This document shows positions 10,979-26,480 of a DNA stretch of 64,000 nt, piece by piece. Under the pieces are notes generated by a model. The model saw only the letters and a program-made list of their open reading frames with translations. It was not told the DNA's origin and made no database searches. Source of the stretch: Candidula unifasciata (taxonomy: Eukaryota; Mollusca; Gastropoda; Stylommatophora; Geomitridae). Position 1 is the stretch's first letter. Each line of letters starts with the position of its first letter. The DNA lies in assembly GCA_905116865.2 (NCBI GenBank), contig CAJHNH020000224.1:2824910-2888909 (forward strand), read 5' to 3'. A program made the translations under genes and the position numbers.

Positions 10979-12354
10979 CGATTTTCTGAAAGATAATGTC
11001 CAGCCAGACCTGCAAACAACTGGTGTCACAAATTGTGAAGATAAGGCCAGCCAGAGAGATGAATGGAGACGAGTGATATCTGCAGCAGTAAACCTCAAGG
11101 GCTCAGAATGCTAAAGAAGAAGGTGACTATTCTGTGCTACTTTATGCGAAGTAAAAGCTAAGCGTACATTTGACATTTTAAATGTTTTTTATTTTTTTAT
11201 TTTTATTTTAAAGATAAATTTATACACTATTCACTATTCGTATTCGGCCGAATAGTTCGTCGCGCTATTCGTATTCGGCCGAGTAGTGAAAATCACTATT
11301 CGCTACAGCCCTATTTCTTACTAACATGTAAACAGCATGAAATAAAATGACATGAGCTCATACAGCACTTCAGAGCGTCAAAACAACCAATATAAATCGA
11401 AAACTGCCTCAGCGTAAGCTGCATTGAAAAGGTCCAGCGACTCGTAAAGCAGTTCATAACCAGAACAGGGAAAGCGATTTAAGAGCCACCCCTCAACCGA
11501 GATCGGCGGCTACACAACCCGATGTGAACTGAACAGATCCAGCAAGTATCAATGATCCTCAACAGAGCTAGCTACCCCTTCTTCTTACTCTTTCGACCTC
11601 ACTTTATGTCCTCTAAAAGCATTACCGCAATTCTACCTGTGCTTTTTCTACGGCATCTCTACCACAGGCGACTAACAACGACTAAAACAAACTACATAAT
11701 TTCAACTTAGTATTTTTTTTAGAACGATTAAAACGACGAACACACCAAAGGCTACCCGACGCTCCGGGGCAAGCCAGCTAAGGACAAAGCACAAAAGGGG
11801 ACCAGCACTCGTGGATTCAGTCTTCTACGCCATAACGTTGTTACCTCCCCTGCCCCCACACCACATGTGTCTAAAAATGCAACTCAGTCTAATTTCAGAT
11901 AAGGCAACGAGACTAGCTTCTGCCTATGACCTTACCACGAGCTATCAACCCAGGACCAAAACGCATGAGGGGCAGGCATTGCATATAGCCTTATCCCAGC
12001 AGAAGCTCAAGCACCATGGACCTCTTTCACAACCTAGCAAGCAATCTGTCTCTCCCTCATCCGACCTTTCTATAAAATCTCTTGGCACCTTCAAGCATTC
12101 TATTTTTTTTTAGCAGTCTATGTTACCTCCTCTACTTGTTTAAAAAGGCGGCATACAACAACAGATTGTGACAGTCGTCCTGAGGGAGCCTTGTGTATGA
12201 AGCCCTCGGTGGCAGGACTGTCTGCTTGGGAGCGGTGTGACTGATGGCTGCCTCGGTGCTAGCATAGATGAGCAGTGCATTGGCCAGCGGAAGGACAACC
12301 AGCTAAATCCAGGAACCAGGACCCCTAAAAACCTGCACTAAATATAAGCAAAAA
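10979..12354. other. Unassigned; short palindromic pair at 11229-11310
   Basis: No gene recognised. Two tandem copies of ctattcgtattcggccga with partial dyad symmetry lie at 11237-11285. The rest is unique-looking sequence with no coding signal. Confidence 0.5.
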
Positions 12355-12485
12355 GGAAACAAAACTCAGGTGTAACTGCACACCACAAAGGAACAGAACT
12401 AAATTAAGATAGCAAAGAAACCGTCTTTGATAAAGTAGGCCTTCAGGCGGCTAAAGAGGACTAAGCTTGGAATTTTTGTTTGTTT
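12355..12485 (+). repeat. Dispersed repeat R6, copy 1
   Basis: Matches 21660-21790 in the same orientation: caggtgtaa.tgcacaccaca, gatatagcaggcct-like block, cgggcggctaaagagga and ggaatttttgtttg. Class unknown. Confidence 0.65.
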
Positions 12486-12589
12486 TCAAAGATATGACGA
12501 CGATACGACGCCACCATTACCGACAGATGATAAGAAACTGTCCGCCTATGTCGACGTCCGCACGCAGCTCCGTAGCTACAGCGACGTTC

Positions 12590-13109
12590 CTATTTTAACC
12601 CCAGTGCTAACTCTAGTACCCATTACCTAGGCTGGGTGAACCCCGGGAACCGCCTGGTTTCGAACACCGACCGTGATCTGCAGCGGGTAGCAGCTATATT
12701 TGAAGCTAGTCTCCTATGGATTGCATTAACGCCTCCCCGCCTCTTGTGAAGTATACGCAACTAACTTTAACTATTATACATGTATTATTATATGCTTTTG
12801 CCAACTAACACTTTATTAATATTATTATTAATATTACTATTATTATTATCATTATCGTCATCAGCACTGTGAAAGAAGGCTTTTTTTTTCTCAGGTCGGA
12901 GCATTCCCAACGTTTTCTATGTATCGGCGCCTCAGAAGGCATAACCTGTTAGTTATATATAACAGATAACCCTGCACACATATTTAATTAATTTTAGCCT
13001 GTTGTTTGAATATTCATCAAGGTAACCTAATATTGCTGAGAACAGATTTGATTCTCCCAAAGAGGTTTTGTATGGTTATGATCCTAAAGCCGCTGAGTGT
13101 TGAATGTTT
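12590..13109. other. Unassigned; possible SINE1 remnant at its start
   Basis: 12600-12690 vaguely matches the SINE1 middle (ggctgggtgaaccccggga). After that come AT-rich sequence and a (TTA)n patch at 12818-12850. Confidence 0.35.
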
Positions 13110-13490
13110 CTACCAAAGGTGTTAACAAATATGGAACGCTTCACAAATGTGCGTGTCATATTGGCTGGATTTGCACCACTGGGAGGTGAAATGATACTGA
13201 CAAGGCAGATGTGGTCAAAACCCTTTGGGGACAAGCAACGAAATCAGTAGAGAAGCAAGATTATTATGGCCTGGAGATAATGAGGCACCTAGGTGTAACC
13301 AGAGCAAAAGCAACAAGGACATATAACCAGATTGTGACCGGTACCATCAGTATTGGAACTCTGCCCTGGCTGCTGAAGATGAGGACGGAGCACGCATGGT
13401 AATGCCCCGAGTGCTGTGATGTCAATTCTTGACTCAACTTAAATCAGCTTAACTCAACAGACTAGATTAAGTCAAGTTTAATCAAGTAAA
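13110..13490 (+). repeat. Dispersed repeat R5 with ACTCA-type 3' tail, copy 1
   Basis: Matches 25262-25640: gtcatattggctggatctgc, caccactggg, ggcaccta/tgggtgtaacc, attggaactc, ggctgctgaagatga, gtgctgtgatgtcaattct. Both end in gactcaactcaact-like repeats. Looks like the 3' end of a LINE or SINE family; no protein motif recognised. Confidence 0.75.
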
Positions 13491-13924
13491 ACTTATTTAC
13501 GGCTGAATGCATGAAGCGTAACCACAGGCGCATACAAGACACTGCACTGGATTTATTTGTTTAACCTTTTAAAAAAAAATGACCATTCAAGTAAACCCCG
13601 TTCCATGATATTATTACTGAGGCATGAAGGAAACATTAAAAGGTGTTGCCGAATTCGGCACAGCATTCATTTGGAATAAAGTATGCAACATAAGGTTGGT
13701 TAGAACAAGTCGACGTATGCATCTAAAAAAAAAAGCATCAGGTTGCATAGCTAAGGCGAATGCCGTTTGCAGAGAATGATTTTGTTTGCTTATTGCACCA
13801 AGTGTTTGCCGCGCTCATACTGTTTGCATTTGTGTGAAATCGTTGCCTATCGAGAGCAACTTTATACAAGTCCAAATAAATGAAGATCACATATTGGAAA
13901 AAAAAAACCCAGCCTATATATACA

Positions 13925-14320
13925 CTTAGGGGGATGTGAAGTCTCGAGACATGGCGTCCGCCTTGAGTGTTGGAGTTCCCTAGTTCAAGCCCCAGTAAAG
14001 GCTGGCATTTTTTCACGTGCTCATCTAGTAATTTCCCCTGGTCTCTGGATAGTGAGATCGAACGCCCGTGTGTGCTGTTGAGCACGTAAAAATTTCCTTG
14101 GCAGTTGGATATCGAAAAAGAGTAGCCTAATGGCGCTGCCAGGGCAAAATTTTGAATTAAAAATCTACCTAAAGTATTTCAGATTCCTTGCCGGTGCTAC
14201 GGAGTTCATGCACTGCACGGAGAATCTTCAGACTCAGGCTTGAGTTTGAAGAAAAACGAAGCACTTATCTGTTACTACCCTTGTGCCATGATGTTGATCC
14301 GTCGTCTAAACCTAACCATG
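13925..14320 (+). mobile_element. SINE2, copy 1
   Basis: Co-linear with 40925-41285. tRNA-like head with A box (catggcgtccgcc) and decayed B box (agttcaagccc), then gagcacgtaaaaatttcc, aattttgaattaaaaatcta, ctaaagtatttca and acccttgtgccatgatg. Older than copy 2 by eye. Confidence 0.8.
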
Positions 14321-16134
14321 TGAACCTACGTACCCAATGGCGACGCGTGCATCTTGTGGTTGTAATCGTCGCTAACACTTTCTATTGCACTAACATAAAA
14401 CGTATTGTTTTACTATTTAATATTACTGTTTACTATTCATTACAGATACGCCAGTCGGTTGACGTCTCGCAGGGCATATAACGCTTAGTAAGAGTATTAT
14501 TATGTCGAAAAAGAATGCTCGGTGGGTAATCACGCCACTCATATTGATTGCTGATTACAAAACTACTGTCCGTCTAATGCTCACCAGATACCCAGGTATA
14601 CTTCCAATGCGGTATCTCCGACACCTAGCCTCGACTTGACAGGAGTCTACAACATCAACACCTTTTGCCTACGGCGTCCTCCTGGGATCACCAGTTGCCT
14701 TTAATAAACGTCTCGGTTATGTGCCCACACTTTAGGTCACCAATAAGCTATACATAACTGACTAGAGACTTTGCCGCTCGGCACACCAAGTCTCCTGACA
14801 CACAGTCTCAGTCAGAACCCGACAAGGGACGATCACGCCCTCACAGAAGGATAATATAAAGTGTTGGGCTCTGAACGCGTCTCCATTAAATACACTCAAC
14901 CGGAGCATTATGGATTATAGATTAAATTCGATCAGTTCCACGATAATCTTCTAACGTTACACTCTAGCTCACTTCTGATTGGTCGACATCTAGTCACCCG
15001 ATCTTCGCGCACTGCTAGGGGTCGTTCGGCAATGCCCTTGATATCGCGTGTTCTATATTTAAGAACGCTAGCGCTTTTATTACTACAAATGGCCCGCTTA
15101 AGACCACATAAAGTCTCACACACATATCCATTACATGACTAACCCGTTCATATTACAGGAAGACAACTATAAGACAACTATGGTCACACGCCGAACATTT
15201 TCACATTTCGGAACTATTCAAATTCAAAAACTGTTTTCAGTACTTTTGGCAAAATTAAATTACTCAAAATTTTAAAACAATAAATGGTGGCCGAAAGGAC
15301 GTTTTGTATGGAACCTCGCTCTCCTTCGAGATACGCCTGGCCAGATCAAAGGGAGACAGAGCAAACAGGAAACACCGGGAAAGAAGAAGGAAGATATGCT
15401 CCAGTGACAACAGGACAAACAGTTTGATTCGGGTGGAAGCATCAAGCCAGAAATGGCACAAACACTAGTATTCAGTCACGAAAGTGACGCAAATAACCCA
15501 GACCACAAATATAGGCAGAGACTGTTAGCAGCCTGGGCTGGCTAGCAGCAGTCTGAACGTTGTCGAACTTTTCTTTTTTTTTTTTTCCAAAGGACTTGGA
15601 CGACTTGGACTTTATTACTACAAAAACATTTAGAAACTAGGTCTAACCCACAACACCCATAGAGAGTGCTGCAACCTATCTCACAAGCATTCTCTTTTGT
15701 AAATGCAAAACAAGCCAGAAAGGAAACAACATAGACGTAACACCCCCCCCCCCCCCCCCCCCCGACAGCAGACGAGTCTAAAAAATGTATCAATGCAACG
15801 TAACCTAGTTCGACTGGGAAAATTATCTTTGAACTAACTCCCAATTCTAATGAGCAATCTAAGCCGTCATTAAAATAAAATAATAAACATGAATACGATT
15901 AAAAGTCACACACGTCCGAACTCTCTCACAGAAAGCAATAAGGTCTTACTGTGTTCGTAAATTGTTGCTGTGATTGTTATTCGACATTTGCTTCGTTAAA
16001 ATACATTTCTGTAACCTATGGTGCCATTTCAATGGGTTGAAATGAATTCTGTCCGTATTCCATAGTCGTGGATTTCAAGCTGTACGATAGACATGGCCAA
16101 TGAGATACCTTTTTTTTGGTGGTGCCTAGTTGAC
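14321..16134. other. Unassigned sequence
   Basis: No gene or recognised repeat apart from a 21-base poly(C) run at 15743-15763. Open frames of 60-100 codons here lack motifs and splice context. Confidence 0.45.
15743..15763. repeat. Poly(C) run, 21 bases
   Basis: Uninterrupted C tract. Confidence 0.95.
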
Positions 16135-16210
16135 CATGTATCTTAGTGCACTTGTATTCATGGCGAGGCACAGACGCCGTCTGGAGGTGACAGGTTCAAT
16201 TCCTGGCACG
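16135..16210 (+). pseudogene. tRNA-like segment
   Basis: Contains a good B box (ggttcaattcc) at about 16193 preceded by an A-box-like stretch (tggcgaggcac). Stems are not convincing; probably a SINE head. Confidence 0.35.
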
Positions 16211-16496
16211 GTAACTATAGCTTTCGATTTTAATGTTGTCTAGTGTGTTCTTCTATCTTTCTACTTCTTTCTATGAGTGCCGTTCACAATACTTTCTGTT
16301 ACTTGATTAATTCACAGACTGAGGGACACTGACTGGATGATACGGGACAACCCTCCAGCTCAACAGCTGGTCACGCTTGAACTTGCAATACCTGTGAAGT
16401 TTTTAAAAGGGTAAACAATTTTAGGCAAGAGAATAAGTTGACAAGAATGAACAGACAGTTTATGTTAGCTTTACAAAATCGATCACAATAAACAAA

Positions 16497-16566
16497 GGAC
16501 TTTAATGTAGAAAATAAATTATACTCATCTGTGTCCCTGGCGAAATGCTTCGTTCAAGAGGATGAC
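16497..16566 (+). repeat. Duplicated 70-bp block, copy 1
   Basis: Nearly identical to 17186-17255 (gactttaatgtagaaaataa ... gttcaagaggatgac). In copy 2 it is joined directly to a second duplicated block (16801-16840 = 17255-17292), skipping about 235 bases. Confidence 0.9.
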
Positions 16567-16839
16567 TAGGACAGCTAATAGCCTGTAAATCACCAACGCG
16601 CGGACGGGGAGCGAAAAACGGGGTCAGTATGCAAAGGAAATGGGTTGAGTAGACGCCCACAGACACACCAACGTACACTGAGTGTCTAAAGAAGGAGGGA
16701 GGGGTTGGCCAATAAGGCGTAACCAGGGCTGGGTCGTGGGGGTGACATTAGTCCACCCGCATGGAATAAAAGTGCTGCCAGTGCTGGCCTACGAATACCA
16801 ACAGTCAGACAGACAGGCCGGCAGGCAGACAGGCCTGCT

Positions 16840-17176
<337 letters not shown>

Positions 17177-17185
17177 GACTACATA

Positions 17186-17292
17186 GGACTTTAATGTAGA
17201 AAATAAATTATACTCATCTGTGTCCATGGCGAAATGCTTTGTTCAAGAGGATGACAGTCAGACAGACAGGCCGGCAGGCAGACAGGCCTGCT
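17186..17292 (+). repeat. Duplicated blocks fused, between the two GATA arrays
   Basis: Fusion of copies of 16497-16566 and 16801-16840. The junction reads gatgac|agtcagac, with only a base or two of shared sequence. Confidence 0.9.
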
Positions 17293-18388
<1,096 letters not shown>

Positions 18389-19325
18389 GGCAGGGTCAGA
18401 TTTAGACTTGATAAGGCCCTAAGCTCGATAAAGACCCGAGGCCCCTATCCATTTAAACAACACCAGAAAATCTAATAAACATGTAAAATATGTTATAAAA
18501 TAAAAGGTGGATGCTGAAGCATGTCAAGCTGATTATTTTAGTGAATTTAAATAGGTCACTTCAAGTTTTAATAAATGAACACTTGAGATAATATAAAATG
18601 ACCCTTTTCCTTGTAATGAAATATAGGCAGAAACGGGTTAAATGAACAAAGCATACATTTCAGACCACCACACGGCGTACTAATCCATCACTGTGTGAAA
18701 TGACAGAAATGGGTGATTAGAAAGCCATGGCCTAGCCAGCTACGCAGAACATCTACACGATAACCGCCATGACATCTGACATTGAGGGATGAAACATTCG
18801 ACGAGTGCCCGTGAGCATGTACTGTGACCAGCTGCAGAGATACGTTCATCCAAACGTGACCACCAAAGACAGGTGACAGGGGAGTGATGGAGAAGGTACG
18901 CCACAAAGAGCGGGAAAGCGGGAGAATAAAGTCAGAGCCAGGGGCTTGAGAAGTTAGTTAGCCACGGAACCGCTTGATAGGACAGGTTAGGGCTGAACCG
19001 CTGGAAGGACCGGTTAGGAGAAAACTAGTACTGTACTTCGTTAGAAGGATATGTTAAACTTGGAGTTTAGCTAGAACAGTGATTGAGTAACTCGTAGAGA
19101 GACATAAGAATAGATAGTTACAAGATAACAAACAGTTCATATACTATTGCTTATTGAATTTATGAAGTCTGTGTGACGAGAATATTGTGAATAAACCAAC
19201 TCTTGTGTAATTGTTACATCACTGGCCTTGTTCTTGAATACGATTGAAGAGAGCTACGAACTATATTCATTCACCCTTGGCCGAACTAGGCACATCTATT
19301 TCTTGGGGGATGTATAGGCACGACT
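18389..19325. other. Unassigned sequence
   Basis: No gene recognised; probable old interspersed repeat at its left end (ggtcagatttagacttgata). No convincing exon. Confidence 0.4.
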
Positions 19326-19329
19326 GTGC

Positions 19330-19592
19330 CACATCCTCACCTTTAGACGTATGGGAATATAGGACTAGACCTATGTTTTATAGACCAATCAGCACTCGGT
19401 GGCTGATGGAATCAGCATCACGCCAACTGCTTTTACTCATCAGGACTTCACCTAGTACCTACTCATGGCTAGGTCGACCTGGGAGCCGAGGGCATTTAAA
19501 AAAAAAAAAAAAAAATCTGCTACTGTCGTGACCTGAACTCACGACCTTCCGATCCGCATGTGAGCGTCTCGCAGCTACACCACGGCGGCTCA
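19330..19592 (-). mobile_element. SINE1, full length, minus
   Basis: Complete order of parts as in the 2447-2707 copy, with an 18-base A run on the plus strand at about 19498-19515 and an intact B box (gggttc-type, mutated to gagttcaggtc). Confidence 0.85.
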
Positions 19593-19938
19593 CTTGTGAT
19601 GTGTCCACAACAATACTATTTTAAAAATATACCGTTTGTTTTCCGGGGTCCCTTTGTGGAGAAAACAAGAATAGACCCACACCCTCCTCGACAATTATGT
19701 CGAAAGAGTGGACAATTTGGGAGCTTCCTTCGAAGTGGGCTGAGATGCAAAGAACCAATAATCTGCAAACAAATAAATCAGTAGTGAAAAACGAATGTGC
19801 ACGCAACACGCAGGTTCTGGAGCAAGGCTAAAGTCCGGAGGCGGACGAAAAGTCAAAATTTTCCGTCTAAGTTCACATTGGAGAGAACGCAAAAAAGAAG
19901 AAACTATTTTATAAAATTAGAAAATGAATGAGGAATTA

Positions 19939-20022
<84 letters not shown>
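19939..20022. repeat. (AT)n microsatellite
   Basis: Near-perfect AT with two tatta phase breaks. Confidence 0.97.
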
Positions 20023-20025
<3 letters not shown>

Positions 20026-21137
20026 AAGAAAATTGCATTGAAAAAAGAAAACTCTTAAGGCCTCTGTAGATTGTGAGGCCCCAAACATAAGTTTTGTTAT
20101 CTTATATCCCGAAATCCAAAAATTTTTAATTTTTATTACAGTCAGTAATGAGAGTCTGATAAAAAAAAAATACAGAAGTGTAATCTTAGATGATAATAAC
20201 CAAAACAAAAGACCTATTTTATGTCGAATATGAAACTATTTTAATGAATGTCACATTTTCAACTTACGGATACTTAGCATTTCAAAAACCATCACTTGAA
20301 ATGGTATTTTGCTTTACTGTAACGCTTAAATGTCTAAACCAAATTAACTACACATTTCAATGTTTAAATTTAAAAGTTTCACTTCAAATATTTTTTGTTT
20401 TGTTGTTGCTATTTTCCAGAATCGGGATGTAATCTCTGTCTGAGAGACATATGCTTTAAACTGACGGTAGTGCCTGAATTGTAACATTAACAAACTGTTA
20501 ACGAAGTTGCTGCTGTAAAGTATATACTAGTTGTGCAAGCCTTTAGCTGACAAAAACGAGGACGAAAGTATACGCTTGCTTCAACATGAGTGAAGAATGG
20601 AACCGTTTCTGAATGTAATGTGTATTTTGTGAAGAACGCATGTTCAAAAAAAAAAAAAAAAAACGCCTTAAATAGAAGGTAGCAAATGCTGCCGTTTTAT
20701 TCAAAACAAATACCAGACGAATTAGCAGCCAGACGAGGACTGTGTCCTACGTCTGTCCATACCTGACTCCACGCTAGAAATGAACTATATGAAACAGAAA
20801 GTGTGACTAAGGGCACTGTAACCTGGAAGAGGAGCTTTTGCCTTTTTGAGAGGCTCCCCCCCCCCCCTCCCCCTCCCCCACATACTTTTTGCCTCAACCC
20901 ATTTTCCGCCTCACCCACATAAAAATAGTGAGGAAGTTCAGTGGCTCGCTTTAACACGCATAGGCAGAATTTTTTTAAAATTTTTTGTACGTATTCGCTT
21001 CTATATTTAATCTGTTCAAATATCATATGTTTGGGCTGTTAAACTACTAATTTTAAGTGCGCAACAATGCACACAGGCGTCCAATCCCACTACCCAAAGA
21101 CCAGGGGGAAAAACAGAAGTCCAAGTCCCCAAAAAAA
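20023..21137. other. Unassigned AT-rich sequence
   Basis: Nothing recognised. Contains an A-run at 20647-20663 and a C-rich run at 20857-20880. Confidence 0.45.
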
Positions 21138-21266
<129 letters not shown>

Positions 21267-21318
21267 GTTTGTATTTGTGTATGTATGTATGTAATGCGTG
21301 TAATGTATGTAATGTATG

Positions 21319-21500
21319 TGTCACATACCGCTCTTGTCACGTGCTTGATTATGGATTTCCCAATTGGAACTAACAGCACTCTGAAATAGTTTAAATGTTG
21401 GGATGTCAGCTCGTATTGGTCTAGGCGGTATCCCGCGGCCAATATACACCCAACCTTTTTTAGGAGTAGAGCAACACAAGCTATGGCACTACGGCAACCA
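21319..21500. mobile_element. Diverged third copy of the LTR-like element, 5' part
   Basis: Begins TGTCACATAC. Matches 5193-5370 in order: cacgtgc, aacagcactc, gctcgtattggtcta, cgcggccaatata, ggagtag.gcaac. More diverged than the two 2-kb copies are from each other, so an older subfamily. Confidence 0.75.
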
Positions 21501-21659
21501 AGCAGCAACAGGGCACCAGCACAGCGACCAGCACGAGGCAAGCCAAGCACCAGCAACAGTCAGCTAGTACCCGTCAATATCATCGCAAAGAGATCTGGAT
21601 CACACCAGAACCCAAAAAACTACAACAATCACCGCAGCACAGCAAGGAAGCAAACAACC

Positions 21660-21790
21660 ATAATATCAGGTGTGATTACACACCACAAATAAAAGGAAAC
21701 CATATAAGACAGTTAAGGACCCTTCTTCGATATAGCAGGCCTCCGGGCGGCTGAAAGAGGATCAAATTTGGAATTTTTGTTTGGACGAAT
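21660..21790 (+). repeat. Dispersed repeat R6, copy 2
   Basis: Matches 12355-12485. It lies inside the interrupted third LTR-like copy, immediately before the (AT)n array. Confidence 0.65.
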
Positions 21791-21799
21791 TGGAATTTG

Positions 21800-22620
<821 letters not shown>

Positions 22621-22684
<64 letters not shown>
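22621..22684. repeat. (AT)n microsatellite after LINE-B
   Basis: About 32 AT units preceded by a short CA run. Confidence 0.98.
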
Positions 22685-22686
<2 letters not shown>

Positions 22687-23940
22687 CTAGGCGCAGCTTG
22701 GACGTACGTCCCCACTACTACAAGAAAATAGACCCCTGACTATGATAGTGTACTATCACAGTCATGCTAACACAGATTCAAATAACTATTTGTAAATACA
22801 TGAACTCCAGACAGCTAGAAACAGTAAAGGATGGACACTCAAGTCAATAATGAAAAACTCCAAAGACATGTAATAAATTCAACCTATACATTATAAAAGA
22901 GTCAAGCAAAGAATTTCAAGAACAACCATTATGATGAGAGACCAAAAGCACAGTATATCTGACTGGCACTCTTAAAGATTCCCAGATGCAGCCTTACTTC
23001 ATCACAGTGAACATGTGGACAATTAATAGACAAGCATGGCATTGAACTATCGACTGATGCCACTTATCTGATTACACTTCTGGTTCACTGCACTCATCTG
23101 TTTCAGGATTACTTGGACTGGCTGACACTTTCAGGAATGTTCAATCACACTGTTGATCTGGTAAAGACAGTCAAACTCAGTTATCAATCACTGGACTACA
23201 AACAAGCTCATTGAGAGGGTACTCTGGCACTGAAAGCCCTGAACAACTGCTGGACGAAAGGATGGTATAGGTGCATCACCCATGATCATGTCTGTTGACA
23301 AGATGGAGGATTACTATCTGGTGGATGACAAAGTTGTGGCTTGCAAGCTGATGCCTACAAACTGAAGTACAACCTAGCTCACAAGCTGGCTTACTCGTTG
23401 ATGGCTTACCTGTTGGTGGTTTTGTGGACTGCTGAATGACTGCCTGGCTTCCAAGATATCATCCTGTGACAAGAAGGAACTCAGAATTATTAGTCATCTC
23501 ACAGTTCACATGCCTAGCTCATTTTATGATGATCCACACTTTGTAATCGCTCAGAGGACAGCTCTGAGGATAATGAGACAGTAGTAGCCTCCATGTATCT
23601 CTGTCAGTCAGTCAGTCAGTAAAAGACACATGAGACAAGGTCCACAGTGGAGACAGACAGACTCTATGAGACAGAGAACATAATCTCCCCACATCCACAT
23701 CTGCACCTGTAGTCACACAGACTACCACTCTCCCACATATGTATACATTATTTTCAACAGTCTGACCCCAGCCTACCCAGTGATGTGCCTGAGTTTCCTA
23801 TAAATAACCCCTGACGTCACTGTGTGTGTCTCTCGCCGCGCGGAGAAGCTGTGCACTGACCCAATTAAACCTGCCAGCTTCGATGTCACCATCCATTTGC
23901 ACCCAATTAGTTATGGATCAATTGGACTGCTAGATTAAAT
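22685..23940. mobile_element. Third LTR-like copy, remaining part
   Basis: cctaggcgc.gcttgg, gacccctgactatgatagt and catgctaacacagat match 5397-5480 of copy 1; similarity then fades. The right end could not be fixed and no target duplication was found. Confidence 0.5.
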
Positions 23941-24081
23941 CATTTATACCAATGTTGGGTTGGGTAGGACACATACTCTCAGCTTGAAAAGGTTTGATTT
24001 AGGTGGCAAGGAGGATTTTGACACCAAGAACTGTTCCATACTGTAAAGTCTCATAGTCGAATCATCCCTCTCCTCAGCAGC

Positions 24082-24085
<4 letters not shown>

Positions 24086-24158
<73 letters not shown>

Positions 24159-24190
24159 GTGTGTGTGTGTGTGTGTGTTTGTGTGTTTGT
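24086..24190. repeat. (AT)n then (GT)n microsatellite
   Basis: AT to about 24150, then GT to about 24190. Confidence 0.95.
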
Positions 24191-24204
24191 TTATGATCTA
24201 TAGA

Positions 24205-24243
24205 CACGGAAACTACTGGACCGATTTAGCTGAAATTTTCAGG
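24205..24243 (+). repeat. Second copy of the cggaaactactg motif
   Basis: See 9594-9632. Here it directly follows the microsatellite. Confidence 0.5.
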
Positions 24244-24289
24244 ATATGTTTACTTTTTACCTTATGTTGTTTTTTACCGTACCATCCTG

Positions 24290-24445
24290 TGTCTGGGCTT
24301 CATAGATGATGATTTGACAGCAGACCGCTTCGCACTGCATTCGACAGTAGTATGGAGAGTCGACCTCAACAATCACAAACAGCCAAAACACTCCATTGGT
24401 TGGTTCTGCAACGTCTTGAAATGGATGCGCGTATTTATTTTTTAA
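24290..24445 (+). mobile_element. Possible diverged SINE3 fragment
   Basis: Shares ttggttctgcaacgt and the following ggatgcg with the SINE3 copies. Head not recognisable. Confidence 0.3.
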
Positions 24446-25261
24446 TGACCTCAAAGTGTCACAGAGAAGGCGTGTGGTCCTTCGATGTATAGCAGAATGT
24501 CGTATTCATCCGCAGAAAGACGAAAATACTGCAGCCAGGCTGTATATTGACGCAACGAAATTAGCCCTCTGTTTAGCGGAGAAGAAGAAAAGAATAGGAA
24601 GATAGGTATTTAAATTGTTAGTAACATTTGCTTATTATATAAATAGTTCAGAACGGTGGCAAAGTTTCAGAGGAGAAGAGCCAGGGGAGACCGAGAAAAC
24701 AGATGCTGAATGGCTAGACACCATGTCATGGAAGATCATCTGAGTCAACTGGCTGAAGGTACAAGAGATACGAGGCTGCGGATAAACATATCTAACATCG
24801 ACGGCAAAGACTATAAAAAGTTATATATTACTTATCTGGCACTGAGAGACTTAAAGGTTCGTAATATTGTACAATCAGTATAAGGGGCCCATGTGTGTTA
24901 TGTAGTTCTTACTTGATCCGCATTTGGTTTGTTTACATTACTGAAATCTGTTTCCTCTTTTTAAAACCCTTATCAGATGCGAATGTAACCTAAATTTCAG
25001 AACTATAGGTCGCGGTTGATGATAAACGTAAATAAATAAGACATATGTGTTATGGATGTCTAGCTGGCCGTGCATAGAAGTACATCTGTTACTGTAGATT
25101 TGACTAACCAGCCCCCTCACACACACACGCACGCATGCACGACCTGTACGCACGCACGACCCGTACGCACACACACACGTACGCACGAGAGAAACATAGA
25201 CATTCACAGTGTTCAAAGGTGAAGACAGGGATGATTTGAATGAAAGGTCAAGGGTAGTGAG
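24446..25261. other. Unassigned; CA/CGCA-rich patch at 25115-25195
   Basis: The patch mixes cacaca and cgcacg repeats. No gene seen. Confidence 0.45.
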
Positions 25262-25640
25262 CATACTTTGGATCTTTTCTCCAGGCAACGTCGGCATGGT
25301 GGTTAATGAACAGGCAGTCATATTGGCTGGATCTGCACCACTGGGTGGTGAACTGATACATGACAAGGCAGATAGATGGTCAAGGCCCTTTGGGAACAAG
25401 CAACAGAATCTGTAGAGATAAAAGATTATCATGGCCTGGAGAGAATGAGGCACCTGGGTGTAACCTGAGGGTCTGGCCGGCTCACTACACTCAGAAGAAA
25501 GGCAAGAGGGACATATTACCAGATTGTGACCAGTATTATCATTATTGGAACTCGCTGGCTGCTGAAGATGATGGGAATGCCCCAAGTGCTGTGATGTCAA
25601 TTCTCGACTCAACTCAACTAAACTCAACTTGAATGAAGTC
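25262..25640 (+). repeat. Dispersed repeat R5, copy 2
   Basis: See 13110-13490; tail (ACTCA)n at 25608-25635. Confidence 0.75.
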
Positions 25641-26269
25641 CAGGGAATCGACTTCATTCACCTGGTTTTATCACATTTTGCTTAAATCTCCATCAGCACA
25701 ACAGCTAGCCGTCAGTGGAAAATATCGCTCAAAGTATGAACTTAGTAGATCCAGCGACCATCACCGTAAGATTTGAACCCAACGAGGCTGTTGATGACAA
25801 GAACTCACGACCTTCAGAAATCAGAGCAAAGTAGGTAACCAGTTAGCCACGCAATCCATTCATCAAAAGGAAAAGGCAGACGCACACAGAACATGTGTAC
25901 TAGCCCTAATCCTTCACCACCTGTGTCGGCGTCGTCTCAAAGACGCACAAGTCCTTTGTCGTTCTTAGAAAAGGTATAAACGTATATACATTCTTCTTCT
26001 TCACGTTCACCAGCTGAAACTCCAGCGCAAAGTTCTAATTGTTCGTCTACTTATAGACTCTAGTCCTGTTCCAGAACCTGAGTGTTGCATGCATATCCGC
26101 TTTATCGTGTCATTTGTAGACAGACTTTTGGTTCCTCGACCCTCAGGCAGACGCACTCCTACATCGAAGTAAGGTCCCTATTAGACAACTCTTAAAATAT
26201 GCTTCAGAGTAGGCAGTTGGTCTGTTGTTGTTATTTCCCTTAGAATGTTCCAGGAAGTCGCATGAGAAA
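25641..26269. other. Unassigned sequence
   Basis: Nothing recognised; a SINE-like head may be present near 25770-25850 (tttgaacccaacgagg). Confidence 0.35.
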
Positions 26270-26480
26270 TATAAGGTTAAGGTTAGTTGCGTATCCTTTA
26301 TAGAACTTTGCAGAACAAATCCTAGCAGCCCCTGACTGTTGTATGGTTTCTCTAGGAAAATTGACGTCCAGTAGTTTGTCATTGCTTTCTGGACGATCGG
26401 CCCCCTGATACCACAGTCAAAACCAACGCAAGGCTCATGGCTCGCAGGTGGAATCGAACCCGGCATTACGAACGAGAAAA
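26270..26480 (-). mobile_element. SINE3 (tRNA-derived), minus
   Basis: On the minus strand: gttcgtaatgccgggttcga (B box), ccttgcgttggtttt, caaactactggacgtcaatt, cctagagaaa, caggggctg and ggatacgcaactaacctt, in the same order as at 60850-61135. Confidence 0.85.

Noticed and set aside
24938..25657. 239-codon minus frame
   Set aside because: Covers repeat R5 and a CA/CGCA patch; no domain, splice context or conserved motif.
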